Part shown: positions 35,155 through 43,625 of the stretch, one piece after another
How positions within the stretch are numbered: position 1 is the stretch's first letter
Layout of the letters: the number at the start of each line of letters is the position of its first letter
NCBI RefSeq assembly: GCF_003721515.1
Contig: NZ_RJJD01000008.1
Location: 503,666 to 567,665, forward strand
Origin: Rufibacter latericius
Lineage (GTDB): Bacteria; Bacteroidota; Bacteroidia; Cytophagales; Hymenobacteraceae
Direction of reading: 5' to 3'
DNA length: 64,000 nucleotides
Program-made: the position numbers and the translations under genes
The notes under the pieces: model-generated
What the model was told of the DNA's origin: nothing
Databases searched by the model: none
The model's input: only the letters and a program-made list of their open reading frames with translations

Positions 35155-35523
35155 TTACCGAAGAATCACTTTCCTTACTTCGCTGTACGAGGGGGCCTCT
35201 AGTTTTACGTAATACAGACCTTTAGATAATTTATTCAGGTCCAGCGTTTTCATGTAATGGGTATCTGGGTCCTGGATCACTTCACGGTAAACAATGTTAC
35301 CAATCACATTCATAATCCGCAGATCGGTCTTTTTGCCTTCAAATCCTTCTAAGGAGATGGTGATCACGCCGTTGGTGGGATTAGGATATACAGACATAGA
35401 CTGTTCCTCTACGTCCACCTTTGCCTCACTCTTCTGTTCGGTGGGCAGCGGCCGGGTTCTTACCTGGGCGGGCACATCGTAGAAGGTGAAACAAATCACT
35501 AAAAAGAGTATAAGGTGTTTCAT
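35155..35523 (-). CDS. Small secreted protein consisting mainly of a T9SS sorting domain
   Basis: A 122-residue protein: a signal peptide of about 19 residues (MKHLILFLVICFTFYDVPA), a short charged linker, and a C-terminal sorting domain from about VYPNPTNGVITISLEG to KVILR. Almost no cargo is present between the two, so it may be a degraded remnant of a larger secreted protein or a small surface peptide. It is isolated and has its own terminator. Confidence 0.75.
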   Translation of the reverse strand: MKHLILFLVICFTFYDVPAQVRTRPLPTEQKSEAKVDVEEQSMSVYPNPTNGVITISLEGFEGKKTDLRIMNVIGNIVYREVIQDPDTHYMKTLDLNKLSKGLYYVKLEAPSYSEVRKVILR

Positions 35524-35682
35524 GGGTTTTCTTTAATCTTGATTTCAAATGCATAGCAGTAACTTATATCTTCATAACGATCAAGGAGCCTGCTTGGTTT
35601 TGCATTTTAAATTGAACAAATACGTAATTCAAGTGTTCTAAATAACACTAATTGAATAAAAACAACATCTTAGCCCAGCCCT

Positions 35683-36801
35683 ATGCTTACCCAAAAAGTC
35701 ATTGTCATTGGAGGAGGATTAGCCGGTCTGGTGAACGCTTTGCGACTATCCGGCCAGGGCGTAGAAGTGACTTTGGTGGAGAAGAAAAGGTTTCCTTTCC
35801 ATAAAGTATGCGGCGAATACATTTCCAACGAGGTCCTCCCTTTTCTGAAAACTTTGGGAGTAGCCGTGGAGGAACTAAAGCCTGCCCAATTAACACATTT
35901 TATGCTCTCATCGCCGGCTGGCCGAACCCTGCAGACGCCGCTTGACTTAGGCGGTTTTGGCATTAGCCGATACAGACTGGATCACCACCTCTATCAATTG
36001 GCGCAGCGGCAGGGAGTCACGTTCAGAGAACAGGTAAGCACCACCGATGTTTATTTTGACGGAAACATTTTCATAGTGACGCTCTCTTCCGGCGAGCAGC
36101 TTCAGGCTCCGGTGGTGATTGGGGCGTACGGCAAACGCAGTGCGTTAGACCGTCGTTTTAACCGTGCTTTTTTCGAGAAGCGGTCGCCTTATCTGGCTGT
36201 TAAATACCATGTGCGCACGCAACTGCCCCGGCACATCATTGCGCTGCATAATTTTTCTGATGGCTACGCCGGGGTGTCGGCCATTGAAGAGGATCGTTTT
36301 TGCTTCTGTTACCTGACCACGCGCCAAAACCTGAAGAAACACGGCACCATTGCCGAAATGGAAGCCCAAGAACTGTACAAAAACCCTCACCTGCGCGACC
36401 TTTTCGCCAACAGTGAGTTCCTGTACCCGCAACCCGAGGTCATCAACGAAATCTCCTTTGAACCTAAGGCCTGCCTGGAAGATCATGTGCTCATGAGCGG
36501 AGACGCTGCCGGCCTGATCACGCCTCTCTGCGGAAACGGCATGGCCATGGCCATCCACTCGGCCAAGCTTTTGTCAGAACAGGTACTGCTTTTCTTAAAC
36601 GGCCAGCAAACCAGATCCCAGATGGAGGCAAACTACGCTTCGGATTGGCAGCGGCAATTTGGCGCCAGGTTGCAGACCGGTCGGTTGGTGCAGCGTCTGT
36701 TCGGACAGCCGGTGTTGTCTGAGTTGGCAGTAGCGGGCTTGAAATATCTACCAGGTGCGGTAAACGCCATCATGCGGCGTACCCACGGCAAACCTTTCTA
36801 A
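35683..36801 (+). CDS. FAD-dependent oxidoreductase (geranylgeranyl reductase/UbiH-like)
   Basis: A 372-residue flavoprotein with the Rossmann motif VIVIGGGLAG at residues 6-15, the CGEYIS segment (near 43-48) typical of geranylgeranyl-reductase-type monooxygenases, and a C-terminal GD motif SGDAAGLITPLCGNGM. It probably hydroxylates or reduces a lipid-like substrate. It comes first in a same-strand set with a type III polyketide synthase and a methyltransferase. By analogy with SrsC of Streptomyces griseus, it may oxidise the phenolic lipid to a quinone. That role is inference from context. Confidence 0.85.
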   Translation: MLTQKVIVIGGGLAGLVNALRLSGQGVEVTLVEKKRFPFHKVCGEYISNEVLPFLKTLGVAVEELKPAQLTHFMLSSPAGRTLQTPLDLGGFGISRYRLDHHLYQLAQRQGVTFREQVSTTDVYFDGNIFIVTLSSGEQLQAPVVIGAYGKRSALDRRFNRAFFEKRSPYLAVKYHVRTQLPRHIIALHNFSDGYAGVSAIEEDRFCFCYLTTRQNLKKHGTIAEMEAQELYKNPHLRDLFANSEFLYPQPEVINEISFEPKACLEDHVLMSGDAAGLITPLCGNGMAMAIHSAKLLSEQVLLFLNGQQTRSQMEANYASDWQRQFGARLQTGRLVQRLFGQPVLSELAVAGLKYLPGAVNAIMRRTHGKPF

Positions 36802-36836
36802 AGCAATCATAGCTATCCTTTATGCAGTGCTGGGGC

Positions 36837-36872
36837 ATTTCAGGTCTGTTTTCCTTAAAACATCTGTAAAAC
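36837..36872. repeat. 36-nt palindromic element (Pal36)
   Basis: Degenerate copy in the 262-bp gap between the flavoprotein and polyketide synthase genes, with TTTCAGGTCTGTTTTCC on the left. Confidence 0.65.
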
Positions 36873-37063
36873 GCCTTCGGCCAATCTCTTATATACACCA
36901 AGTTTCTTTAGAAGACCTGCTTTCCAGCCTAGGAGCCACAACCCCAAACCAACGTTAAGAGTATTCAAATAACAGCCGGCGACACTTCTCTTCCCGTAGC
37001 ACATCTTGGTAAAACCACCAGACGCTATAAACATCTTGCCGCTTTTTTGCTTATACTTAACAT

Positions 37064-38173
37064 ATGAAGAGTTATCTCTGCGCCATCGGCACGGCTAATC
37101 CCCCGCATGCTTTTCCTCAGCAACAAATCGCTGATTTTATGGCCGAGGCCCTTCAGTTGAACGAGCAGGACACGCGCAAGCTGAAAGCGCTGTACCGGGT
37201 CTCGGGCATAGACCAACGCCATACTGCGTTGCCAGACTACGGCCGCCAAAACGGCGAATACGAGTTCTATCCCAACACGCCGGGCCTGGAACCTTTCCCC
37301 AGCGTAGGAGACCGGATGCAGCAATACCGCAAGGCCGCGCTGCCGCTCTCCGTTAAAGCGGCGCAGGAGTGCCTGACCCAACTACCCAACCTGGAGGTCG
37401 GCCAGATCACCCACCTCATCACCGTCAGTTGCACGGGCATGTACGCCCCGGGCCTGGATATTGAACTGGTGGAGGCCCTGGGCTTGTCCACGCAGGTGCA
37501 GCGCACGTGTATCTATTTCATGGGTTGTTATGCGGCCTTCAATGCCCTGAAAGCGGCCGATACCATCTGCCGCGCCGATGCCCATGCCCGCGTGCTCATT
37601 GTCTGCACCGAGCTTTGCACCCTCCATTTCCAAAAACAGCCCGAAAGCGACCATCTGGTGTCTAACTCCCTTTTCGCGGACGGTGCCGCGGCCGTGGTGG
37701 TGAGCCCCAAACCGCTATCGCCCTTATCGCTCCGCGTAGATGCCTTTCATTGCGATCTAGCTCCCTCGGGGCATAAAGACATGGCGTGGCACATCCACGA
37801 TTTCGGGTTCGAGATGACGCTTTCCTCCTACGTACCGGCTCTGATCAAACAAGGCATCGGGCAGTTGACTCAGTCGCTGCTGCAGAAACTGAATTTGAAG
37901 TTGGAGGAGATTGAGTTGTTTGCCATTCACCCCGGCGGGCGTAAAATCTTGGAGGTGATAGAGCAGGCGTTGGGGCTAACTACCAAAGACAACCGACACG
38001 CGTACCAAGTGTTACGGCAGTTCGGGAACATGTCATCGGCCACAGTGCTGTTTGTGCTGCAGGCGCTGTGGCAGGACCTGAAACCTAACCGGCACGAGGC
38101 CCCTATCCTCAGTTTTGCCTTCGGGCCGGGGCTTACCCTTGAATCCATGCTGCTTTCGGTACACTATGTTTAG
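37064..38173 (+). CDS. Type III polyketide synthase
   Basis: A 369-residue chalcone/stilbene-synthase-fold enzyme. The Cys-His-Asn triad is visible: Cys123 in VSCTGMYAPG, His289 in FAIHPGGRKIL and Asn322 in FGNMSSATV. It condenses a starter acyl-CoA with malonyl-CoA units; bacterial members near fatty-acid pathways often make alkylresorcinols or alkylpyrones. The downstream methyltransferase overlaps its stop codon by 8 nt (start 38166), so the two are translationally coupled. Product and starter unit cannot be read from sequence. Confidence 0.92.
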   Translation: MKSYLCAIGTANPPHAFPQQQIADFMAEALQLNEQDTRKLKALYRVSGIDQRHTALPDYGRQNGEYEFYPNTPGLEPFPSVGDRMQQYRKAALPLSVKAAQECLTQLPNLEVGQITHLITVSCTGMYAPGLDIELVEALGLSTQVQRTCIYFMGCYAAFNALKAADTICRADAHARVLIVCTELCTLHFQKQPESDHLVSNSLFADGAAAVVVSPKPLSPLSLRVDAFHCDLAPSGHKDMAWHIHDFGFEMTLSSYVPALIKQGIGQLTQSLLQKLNLKLEEIELFAIHPGGRKILEVIEQALGLTTKDNRHAYQVLRQFGNMSSATVLFVLQALWQDLKPNRHEAPILSFAFGPGLTLESMLLSVHYV

Positions 38174-38915
38174 CCAGCGGTCCACGGAAACCGAGCTGAT
38201 GGATGATCTCACGCTGGCCAGCGATGACCTGCGCCGCAACCTGCAGGAACTGGAGTTCATCAACGTTTGGCTAGGCGGTCATGAAGTAGTCAGGAACGGC
38301 TTGAACCAACTTTTAAAGAGCCCGCTTTTCACCTTTTTTCCGGATAAGAAGCTGAAAATAGCCGATCTGGGCAGTGGTGGCGGAGACACGTTGCGCATGG
38401 TAGCCCAATGGGCGCGCCAGAATCAATTGGCAGTGGAGTTGGTGGGCATAGACGCCAATGCCTTTATGCTGGAATACAGCGCTTCCCTGAGCCAAGCCTA
38501 CCCTGAAATCACATACCGCCAATTCGATGTTTTCTCTCCTGAGTTCGCCCAGGAGCGGTTCGATGTGGTCATCTGCAGCCTTTTCCTGCACCATTTTCAG
38601 GACGATGCCCTCGCCGGTTTGTTGGCGCAACTGAGCCGTCAGGTACGGGTAGCGGTGCTCATCAATGACATCCACCGGCACCCGCTGGCCTACCATTCCA
38701 TCAAGGGGCTGACCAAAATCTTCTCTCGTTCGTATTTGGTCAAGAACGATGCCCCGCTCTCGGTGCTACGCGCTTTTTCCAAGGCAGACTGGCAACGGAT
38801 TCTGGAAAGGGCCAGAGTTACCACCTACCAACTGCGCTGGCGGTGGGCATTTAGGTGGCAAATTATTTTCGGGCCGGTTTCAGAAAAAGGGCACCAAAAA
38901 GGTTTTAATTTGTAA
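38166..38915 (+). CDS. SAM-dependent methyltransferase of the polyketide cluster
   Basis: A 249-residue protein; the ATG at 38166 lies within the last codons of the polyketide synthase gene. The SAM-binding motif I is IADLGSGGGDTLRMV (near 55-69), followed by an acidic VGIDANAFMLEY and the FDVVICSLFLHHF segment. It resembles small-molecule O- or C-methyltransferases. With the upstream synthase and flavoprotein it parallels srsABC, in which SrsB methylates the alkylresorcinol. The last dozen codons (FGPVSEKGHQKGFNL) overlap a Pal36 copy at 38865-38900, which may have changed the C-terminus. Confidence 0.85.
   Translation: MFSQRSTETELMDDLTLASDDLRRNLQELEFINVWLGGHEVVRNGLNQLLKSPLFTFFPDKKLKIADLGSGGGDTLRMVAQWARQNQLAVELVGIDANAFMLEYSASLSQAYPEITYRQFDVFSPEFAQERFDVVICSLFLHHFQDDALAGLLAQLSRQVRVAVLINDIHRHPLAYHSIKGLTKIFSRSYLVKNDAPLSVLRAFSKADWQRILERARVTTYQLRWRWAFRWQIIFGPVSEKGHQKGFNL
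38865..38900. repeat. 36-nt palindromic element overlapping the methyltransferase 3' end
   Basis: Degenerate copy ATTTTCGGGCCGGTTTCAG.. with right arm GGGCACCAAAAA; it encodes the last residues of the methyltransferase. Confidence 0.55.
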
Positions 38916-39052
38916 CTTACTGGTAAATAGAACAATAAACGTATTTATTCAAAGTTTTAGAGGTTATAAATACGGAGTACACTGCTTTTAAAAAGCGAAG
39001 AAAACTGCTTGATGCTGTTGCCTTCGCGTATTGTTCCACCAAATTTTTCCTC

Positions 39053-39271
39053 ATGGGCCGAAGTTCCTCCAACCATTCTATTCAGTTCTGGCTGCTTCTG
39101 GTAGCCTCCATCCTTTTATCAGCCATGGTCATCAGTCTGTTTTCTGAAAGCATGAAGGCGATGATCTACTTACTTTTTGTGCTTCTGCTGGTGCCAGTCA
39201 TCTACCTGTCACTGAAACGCTCCCTTCCCTTCTTCAAAAACCAAGACTCCAAACTTAAAACCCGCACGTAA
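39053..39271 (+). CDS. Small two-helix membrane protein of unknown function
   Basis: A 72-residue protein with two hydrophobic helices (about 11-28 and 36-53) and a basic C-terminus (KRSLPFFKNQDSKLKTRT). The start is ATG at 39053 and a strong terminator follows 20 bp after the stop, which supports expression. The family is not recognised. Confidence 0.55.
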   Translation: MGRSSSNHSIQFWLLLVASILLSAMVISLFSESMKAMIYLLFVLLLVPVIYLSLKRSLPFFKNQDSKLKTRT

Positions 39272-39290
39272 TTAGATAGTAGTTGTTTAA

Positions 39291-39333
39291 CGCTAGATGT
39301 TAGATCCTAAACCAGAAAATCTAACATCTAGCG
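39291..39333. terminator. Bidirectional terminator
   Basis: Perfect 15-bp stem CGCTAGATGTTAGAT with its complement at 39319-39333, between convergent genes. Confidence 0.82.
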
Positions 39334-39349
39334 CCTACCCTCTATCGTC

Positions 39350-40252
39350 TTAAAAGAAAATCTGCTGGGCCAACCGATAAGTATTGGCGTGGGCCTCCAC
39401 TATATCAGCAATACGGGTAGAATAGCCCCCGCCCATGCTGGCGCAAACGGGTATGCCCCGCCGATGGCAGGCCTCCAGCACCAGGCGGTCGCGCTCTTTG
39501 CAACCGGCAATGGTCAGTCCCAGTTTGCCTAATTTGTCGGAGGACAGCACGTCTACCCCACTCTGGAAAAACACGAAATCGGGCTGAAAACGGTCCAACA
39601 AACCTGGCAAGTGCTCGCTTAAAAGCTGCAGGTATGCGGCATCGGTGATTCCGTCGGGTAAGGGCACGTCCAGATCAGAGGTTTCTTTGTGCAAGGGATA
39701 ATTGTTGCCGCCGTGCATGCTGAACGTGAACACCCTTGGCTCTTGCGCAAAAATCTGGGCCGTGCCGTTGCCTTGGTGCACATCCAGATCCACGATGAGA
39801 ATCCTTTGGGCTTTCCCTTCATCCAGCAGGTACTGGGCAGCCAAGGCATTGTCGTTGAGCAAGCAGAAACCCTCACCCCGATCAGTGAAGGCGTGGTGCG
39901 TGCCGCCGGCAATGTTCATGGCTACGCCAAACTCCAAGGCAAACTCAGCAGCCTGTACGGTGCCACCCATGATGAGTACCTCGCGGTCTACCAGTTCTTT
40001 TGACAACGGAAAGCCTGTCTTCCTTATCTCAGAGGGCGTGAGTTCCAGGTTACGAAGCTTTTGCCAATAACCACGTTCATGCACCCGTTCAATGCGGGAC
40101 TCGGACAAGGGGGATGGCTGGAAGAAGTTTTCCTGGGTTACAGTGCCTTCGTACAAAAGCTGTTGGGGTAGCAGTTCATACTTGAGCATCGGGAACCGGT
40201 GGTTCTCGGGGAGAGGGTGCGCGTACTCGGGGGCCCAGGCTATTTTCAACAT
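39350..40252 (-). CDS. Histone deacetylase-like (HDAC/AcuC/AphA) family hydrolase
   Basis: A 300-residue arginase/deacetylase-fold enzyme. Catalytic features: GGTHHAFTDRGEGFCLLND (tandem His and the ND dyad, near 116-134), DLDVHQGNGTA with zinc-binding Asp and His (near 156-166), and GVDVLSSDKLGKLGLT with the third zinc Asp (near 230). Bacterial members deacetylate acetoin-related enzymes, acetylated polyamines or similar; the substrate here is unknown. The gene is monocistronic. Confidence 0.92.
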   Translation of the reverse strand: MLKIAWAPEYAHPLPENHRFPMLKYELLPQQLLYEGTVTQENFFQPSPLSESRIERVHERGYWQKLRNLELTPSEIRKTGFPLSKELVDREVLIMGGTVQAAEFALEFGVAMNIAGGTHHAFTDRGEGFCLLNDNALAAQYLLDEGKAQRILIVDLDVHQGNGTAQIFAQEPRVFTFSMHGGNNYPLHKETSDLDVPLPDGITDAAYLQLLSEHLPGLLDRFQPDFVFFQSGVDVLSSDKLGKLGLTIAGCKERDRLVLEACHRRGIPVCASMGGGYSTRIADIVEAHANTYRLAQQIFF

Positions 40253-40428
40253 ACAGACAACAGGAACATTTTTAGGATTATTCTCACCTCTCTGGAAGCT
40301 TACCTCTTGTTCACCTTTGTTTGGGAACGAAGGGCAGGGTGCAACATTATAAGCAGGAGTTAGTATAAGAGAACAACCCGGTTTTCACTGCAGGGTTTAA
40401 ATTTCCTATACCAAATGTACTACCTACT

Positions 40429-41064
40429 ATGAAAAAACTTTGTTTACTTTTAATAAGTGTATTATTCTTTGAAGCGGCACAGGCGCAGGAGCGCGTTCTC
40501 AATAGAGGCGTCATTAACCACAACGAAGAGTCTGGCGGAGGCGAACGCACCAACAGCGGTTTCGGGGTGAAAGGCGGGGTGTTGTTCAGTGCCTTGCAGG
40601 GCGATGGCAAAGATGCCCTGGACAACCTGAAATCCTCTACCAACTGGCACGCCGGTTTCTACTCCCAATTCAGTGTCTCCCGGGTATTCTCCATCCAACC
40701 CGAAGCGCTTTATACCCGCCGCGAGGTGAACGCCGCCGATTCAAAACGCCAGTTCGATTATATTGATGTTCCGGTATTAGGCGTCCTCAGCCTTACCGAT
40801 AATATCAGCATCCATGCCGGTCCGCAGGTGGGCGTGATGTTGACCGCCAAGGAAAACGACAAAGAGATAGACAAAGAAGGCCTCAACTCTTTTGACTACG
40901 GCGCCGCTGCCGGCATTGAAGCCAAGGTGTTCATCTTCAGACTGGGCGGACGGTACTACCGCAGCCTTGAGGATATTGGAAAATTTGATGAGGCGAACGC
41001 GAACCGCGCGTTGAATGACATCCGGGCAGGAAACTTCCAAATCTACTTAGGCGTAGGGTTTTAA
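40429..41064 (+). CDS. PorT-like outer membrane beta-barrel protein
   Basis: A 211-residue protein with a signal peptide (residues 1-20, ending AQAQ) and a small barrel: FGVKGGVLFSAL, WHAGFYSQFSVSRVFSIQPEALYTRREV, and the closing IYLGVGF. This is the outer-membrane-beta-brl/PorT pattern common in Bacteroidota. Function unknown. It is closed by its own terminator. Confidence 0.87.
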   Translation: MKKLCLLLISVLFFEAAQAQERVLNRGVINHNEESGGGERTNSGFGVKGGVLFSALQGDGKDALDNLKSSTNWHAGFYSQFSVSRVFSIQPEALYTRREVNAADSKRQFDYIDVPVLGVLSLTDNISIHAGPQVGVMLTAKENDKEIDKEGLNSFDYGAAAGIEAKVFIFRLGGRYYRSLEDIGKFDEANANRALNDIRAGNFQIYLGVGF

Positions 41065-41094
41065 CTAGCGTTATTCAGGAAAAGGTTTAAACGG

Positions 41095-41121
41095 AAAGGT
41101 GCTTCTGCAAAGAGCACCTTT
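41095..41121 (+). terminator. Rho-independent terminator after the barrel gene
   Basis: AAAGGTGCT/AGCACCTTT stem of 9 bp and a T tract. Confidence 0.8.
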
Positions 41122-41139
41122 TTTGTTTTGATCTTTGTT

Positions 41140-41175
41140 GTTTCAGGGCTGTTTTCCCCTAAACACCCTTAAAAC
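41140..41175. repeat. 36-nt palindromic element (Pal36)
   Basis: GTTTCAGGGCTGTTTTCC on the left and CTTAAAAC at the right end; it overlaps the start of the next terminator. Confidence 0.75.
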
Positions 41176-41212
41176 ACCTGAGCCGAGGAAAATCCATCGG
41201 CTCAGGTGTTTT
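41171..41212 (-). terminator. Terminator of the PfpI-type gene
   Basis: Perfect 16-bp stem AAAACACCTGAGCCGA with its complement at 41197-41212, 9 bp from the stop codon of the gene at 41222. Confidence 0.85.
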
Positions 41213-41221
41213 CCTTTTAAG

Positions 41222-41779
41222 CTAGGAACGGTCGTGCTTTCCTTCGGCAAACTCCTCAATCATTTTCTTGTTGAACGCGGGAATATCATCGGGTTTGCGG
41301 CTGGTCACCAAGCCTTGGTCGGTGACTACTTCCTGGTCTACCCAGTTGGCTCCGGCGTTGGTGAGGTCGGTTTTGAGCGAGGGCCAACTGGTCATCTGTC
41401 GGCCTTTCACCGCCTGGGCTTCAATTAAGGTCCAGGGACCGTGACAGATGGCGGCGATGGGTTTGCCATTGTCATTGAAGGCCCGCACAAAGGCTACGGC
41501 TTGCTCATTGGCCCGAAGGTAATCTGGGTTCATAACGCCGCCGGGCAGCAGCAAACCATCATAATCTGAGGCCACCGCGCTTTTGAGTTCTTTGTCAACG
41601 GTGAATTCTTTGCCCCAATCGGTCATGGCCCAGGCTTTCACCTTACCTGACTGCGGAGAGATGATGTGGGTTTCGGCACCGGCTTCTTCCAGCGCGGCCT
41701 TTGGTTTTTCCAGTTCTACCTGTTCGAATCCATTCTCTACCAGGATGGCAATCTTCTTGCCTGTTAACTTTTGTGTCAT
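41222..41779 (-). CDS. DJ-1/PfpI family protein (YhbO/PfpI-type)
   Basis: A 185-residue class I glutamine-amidotransferase-fold protein. The nucleophile elbow is AICHGPWTLIEA (Cys near 106), with the conserved Glu in ENGFEQVEL (near 16-20). Members act as proteases, glyoxalase III or deglycases in stress response; the true activity is debated. The length is standard. Monocistronic and divergent from the TlpA-like gene. Confidence 0.92.
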   Translation of the reverse strand: MTQKLTGKKIAILVENGFEQVELEKPKAALEEAGAETHIISPQSGKVKAWAMTDWGKEFTVDKELKSAVASDYDGLLLPGGVMNPDYLRANEQAVAFVRAFNDNGKPIAAICHGPWTLIEAQAVKGRQMTSWPSLKTDLTNAGANWVDQEVVTDQGLVTSRKPDDIPAFNKKMIEEFAEGKHDRS

Positions 41780-41818
41780 GCTCTTTTGTTAACTATAAGT
41801 TAAAATCGTATATGGTTG

Positions 41819-41825
41819 TACTTTG
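41819..41825 (+). promoter_or_regulatory. Candidate -7 element for the TlpA-like gene
   Basis: TACTTTG followed by C, the same form as at 20674. It sits about 40 bp before the chosen start, which argues against a TTG start at 41823. Confidence 0.4.
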
Positions 41826-41867
41826 CCATCACAAGAATCGTTACATTGGATGATTAATAGCACCTTT

Positions 41868-42380
41868 ATGCCCCTCAGAAGAATTTTTAGTTTTTGCCTT
41901 TTTGCCTTCGGGCTTCTGCTGGCGGGCTCGGCGGTAGGCCAGGCCCAGAAAGTGCCGTTGGCCAAGCTGCCGCACCTGCAGAAATACCTTAACTCTAAAT
42001 CAGACACCACGTATGTCATCAACTTCTGGGCCACCTGGTGCAAGCCCTGCATTGAGGAACTTCCCAGCTTTGAGGCGCTCCAGAAGCAGTATGCCGGCAA
42101 ACCCGTGCAGGTAGTGCTGGTGAGCATGGACTTTGCCAAGGACCTGGAAAAGAAAGTAGTGCCTTTTGTCTCACGGCATAAGCTGCAGAGTAAGGTTTTC
42201 TTGTTGGATGAACCAGACCAGAACGCCTGGATAGACATAGTAGACCCTTCCTGGAGCGGGGCTATCCCGGCTACTTTGCTGGTGAACAATTCGCGCAAGC
42301 AGCGGATCTTCCTGGAGAAACCCATCACCCTGGCCCAGCTCCAGGACTTCATGACTTCTAAGTTTTCCCTAAACCCTTAA
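41868..42380 (+). CDS. TlpA-type thioredoxin-fold protein
   Basis: A 170-residue secreted thioredoxin-fold protein. The ATG at 41868 opens directly on a signal peptide (MPLRRIFSFCLFAFGLLLAG, cleavage near GQA); a candidate promoter rules out the longer frame. The redox motif is WATWCKPC (Cys58 and Cys61), with the cis-proline in WSGAIPATLLV. It likely reduces disulfides in the periplasm, for cytochrome c maturation or protein repair. The next gene, another thioredoxin-fold protein, begins 14 bp after its stop, so they form an operon. Confidence 0.9.
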   Translation: MPLRRIFSFCLFAFGLLLAGSAVGQAQKVPLAKLPHLQKYLNSKSDTTYVINFWATWCKPCIEELPSFEALQKQYAGKPVQVVLVSMDFAKDLEKKVVPFVSRHKLQSKVFLLDEPDQNAWIDIVDPSWSGAIPATLLVNNSRKQRIFLEKPITLAQLQDFMTSKFSLNP

Positions 42381-42394
42381 CCTAACCCCCGCTT

Positions 42395-43021
42395 ATGAAA
42401 AAACCTTACTTCTTACTCCTTCTCCTGAGCGTGTTCACGCTGTTGGGAACCTCTGCCTACAAAGCAGCCGAAGGCGGCTACCAGGTAGGTGACACCGCCT
42501 CTGATTTCAAGCTGAAAAACGTGAACGGCCAGATGGTATCTCTCCGTGATCAGAAAGAGGCCAAAGGCTTTATCGTGACCTTTACCTGCAACACCTGCCC
42601 GTACGCCAAACTCTACGAAGATCGCCTGATTCAGCTGCATAAGAAATACGCGGCCAAAGGATACCCGGTCATTGCCATCAACCCCAACGATGTGAACATC
42701 TCCCCGGGTGATTCCTATGCCCAGATGCAGAAACGAGCCAAAGACAAGAACTTCCCGTTTGTGTATCTCTATGACGAGACGCAGGAAATAGCCAAGCGGT
42801 ACGGGGCCACCCGCACTCCGCACGTCTACGTGCTTACCCGCGCAGGCCAGGATTTGAAGGTGTCGTACATTGGGGCCATCGATGATAATTCTGGAGACCC
42901 TGAGAAGGTGCAAAAGAAGTATGTGGAGGCAGCTCTTGACAATTTACTCTCGGGCAAAGCCGTGCCCCAGGCCAGCACCAAAGCCATTGGCTGTACCATT
43001 AAGTGGCGTAACAACAGCTAA
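42395..43021 (+). CDS. Secreted thioredoxin/AhpC-TSA family protein
   Basis: A 208-residue protein with a signal peptide (residues 1-21, ending SAYKA) and an AhpC/TSA-like thioredoxin fold. The active site is TFTCNTCPYAK (Cys65 and Cys68), of a CxxC type with a following proline, and the cis-Pro is in ATRTPHVYV. Paralogues often co-occur with TlpA proteins. The substrate is unknown. Expressed with the upstream TlpA-like gene and closed by a Pal36-containing terminator. Confidence 0.9.
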   Translation: MKKPYFLLLLLSVFTLLGTSAYKAAEGGYQVGDTASDFKLKNVNGQMVSLRDQKEAKGFIVTFTCNTCPYAKLYEDRLIQLHKKYAAKGYPVIAINPNDVNISPGDSYAQMQKRAKDKNFPFVYLYDETQEIAKRYGATRTPHVYVLTRAGQDLKVSYIGAIDDNSGDPEKVQKKYVEAALDNLLSGKAVPQASTKAIGCTIKWRNNS

Positions 43022-43041
43022 AATTTTCCGCTGCTGAAACG

Positions 43042-43093
43042 AAGAAGCCGTTTCGGGTTTGTTTCAAAGAAAACAGCCCCGAAACGGCTTCTT
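43042..43093. terminator. Terminator with embedded Pal36
   Basis: A 16-bp stem AAGAAGCCGTTTCGGG with its complement at 43078-43093 encloses the 36-nt element at 43050-43085. It lies between convergent genes. Confidence 0.85.
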
Positions 43094-43125
43094 TATGCAC
43101 AAATAGATATAATCCTATTTAGCTA

Positions 43126-43479
43126 TTAAACCGAAGTTGTAGGCGGATTCTTGGATTGGTTCCTGACCAAATGCGTCTGCTTTGTTCCGGCCAGCCGGGC
43201 CTCTACCTCGTATTTGTTGTTGTAATATCCTACCCGCAAAGACTCTACAAAGTACAGCCACAAAAACCGGAGATAGCCATGTTCCTGAAATTGACGCACA
43301 TGGCACAGTTCATGGGCCACCCAAGGGGTATCCTGCAGAAAAATCTCTTTGGAAACTCCGCTTAAGTGTATAGTTTTGCCCAGCACCATGGCTACGTTGG
43401 AGGTCTTCAAAACCCAGCGGGCAATGCGGGCAAAGGGTGATTGCTCAATAATTTTCAGATTATTTTCCGGCAGCTGCAT
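43126..43479 (-). CDS. DUF4157-like zinc metallopeptidase-type small protein
   Basis: A 117-residue protein; the ATG at 43479 is preferred over an upstream TTG. It contains a zincin-like motif HELCHVRQF (near residue 56-64) in the context WVAHELCHVRQFQEHG, which matches DUF4157/M48-like families where HExxH binds zinc. The rest shows YFVESLRVGYYNNKYEVEAR, with the Glu often serving as third ligand in such families. No signal peptide. The function is unknown. Confidence 0.75.
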   Translation of the reverse strand: MQLPENNLKIIEQSPFARIARWVLKTSNVAMVLGKTIHLSGVSKEIFLQDTPWVAHELCHVRQFQEHGYLRFLWLYFVESLRVGYYNNKYEVEARLAGTKQTHLVRNQSKNPPTTSV

Positions 43480-43586
43480 CCTTTTTTGTTTTGCCAATTT
43501 ATACGCAAACAAGCCCGTAAGGCTACATTCTTCCCTTTTCTCCTTTTTCTTTTCCTTCTTAAATACTAAAACAGCGCTTTTACGAG

Positions 43587-43618
43587 TTTGTTTTTCAAAG
43601 GTTTCATTTTTACCTTTG
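43587..43618 (+). promoter_or_regulatory. Bacteroidota promoter of the NlpC/P60 gene
   Basis: TTTG at 43587-43590 and TACCTTTG at 43611-43618 give the -33/-7 pair with a 20-bp spacer. This predicts a transcript starting near 43625 with a leader of about 140 nt. Confidence 0.65.
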
Positions 43619-43625
43619 AAATAGT

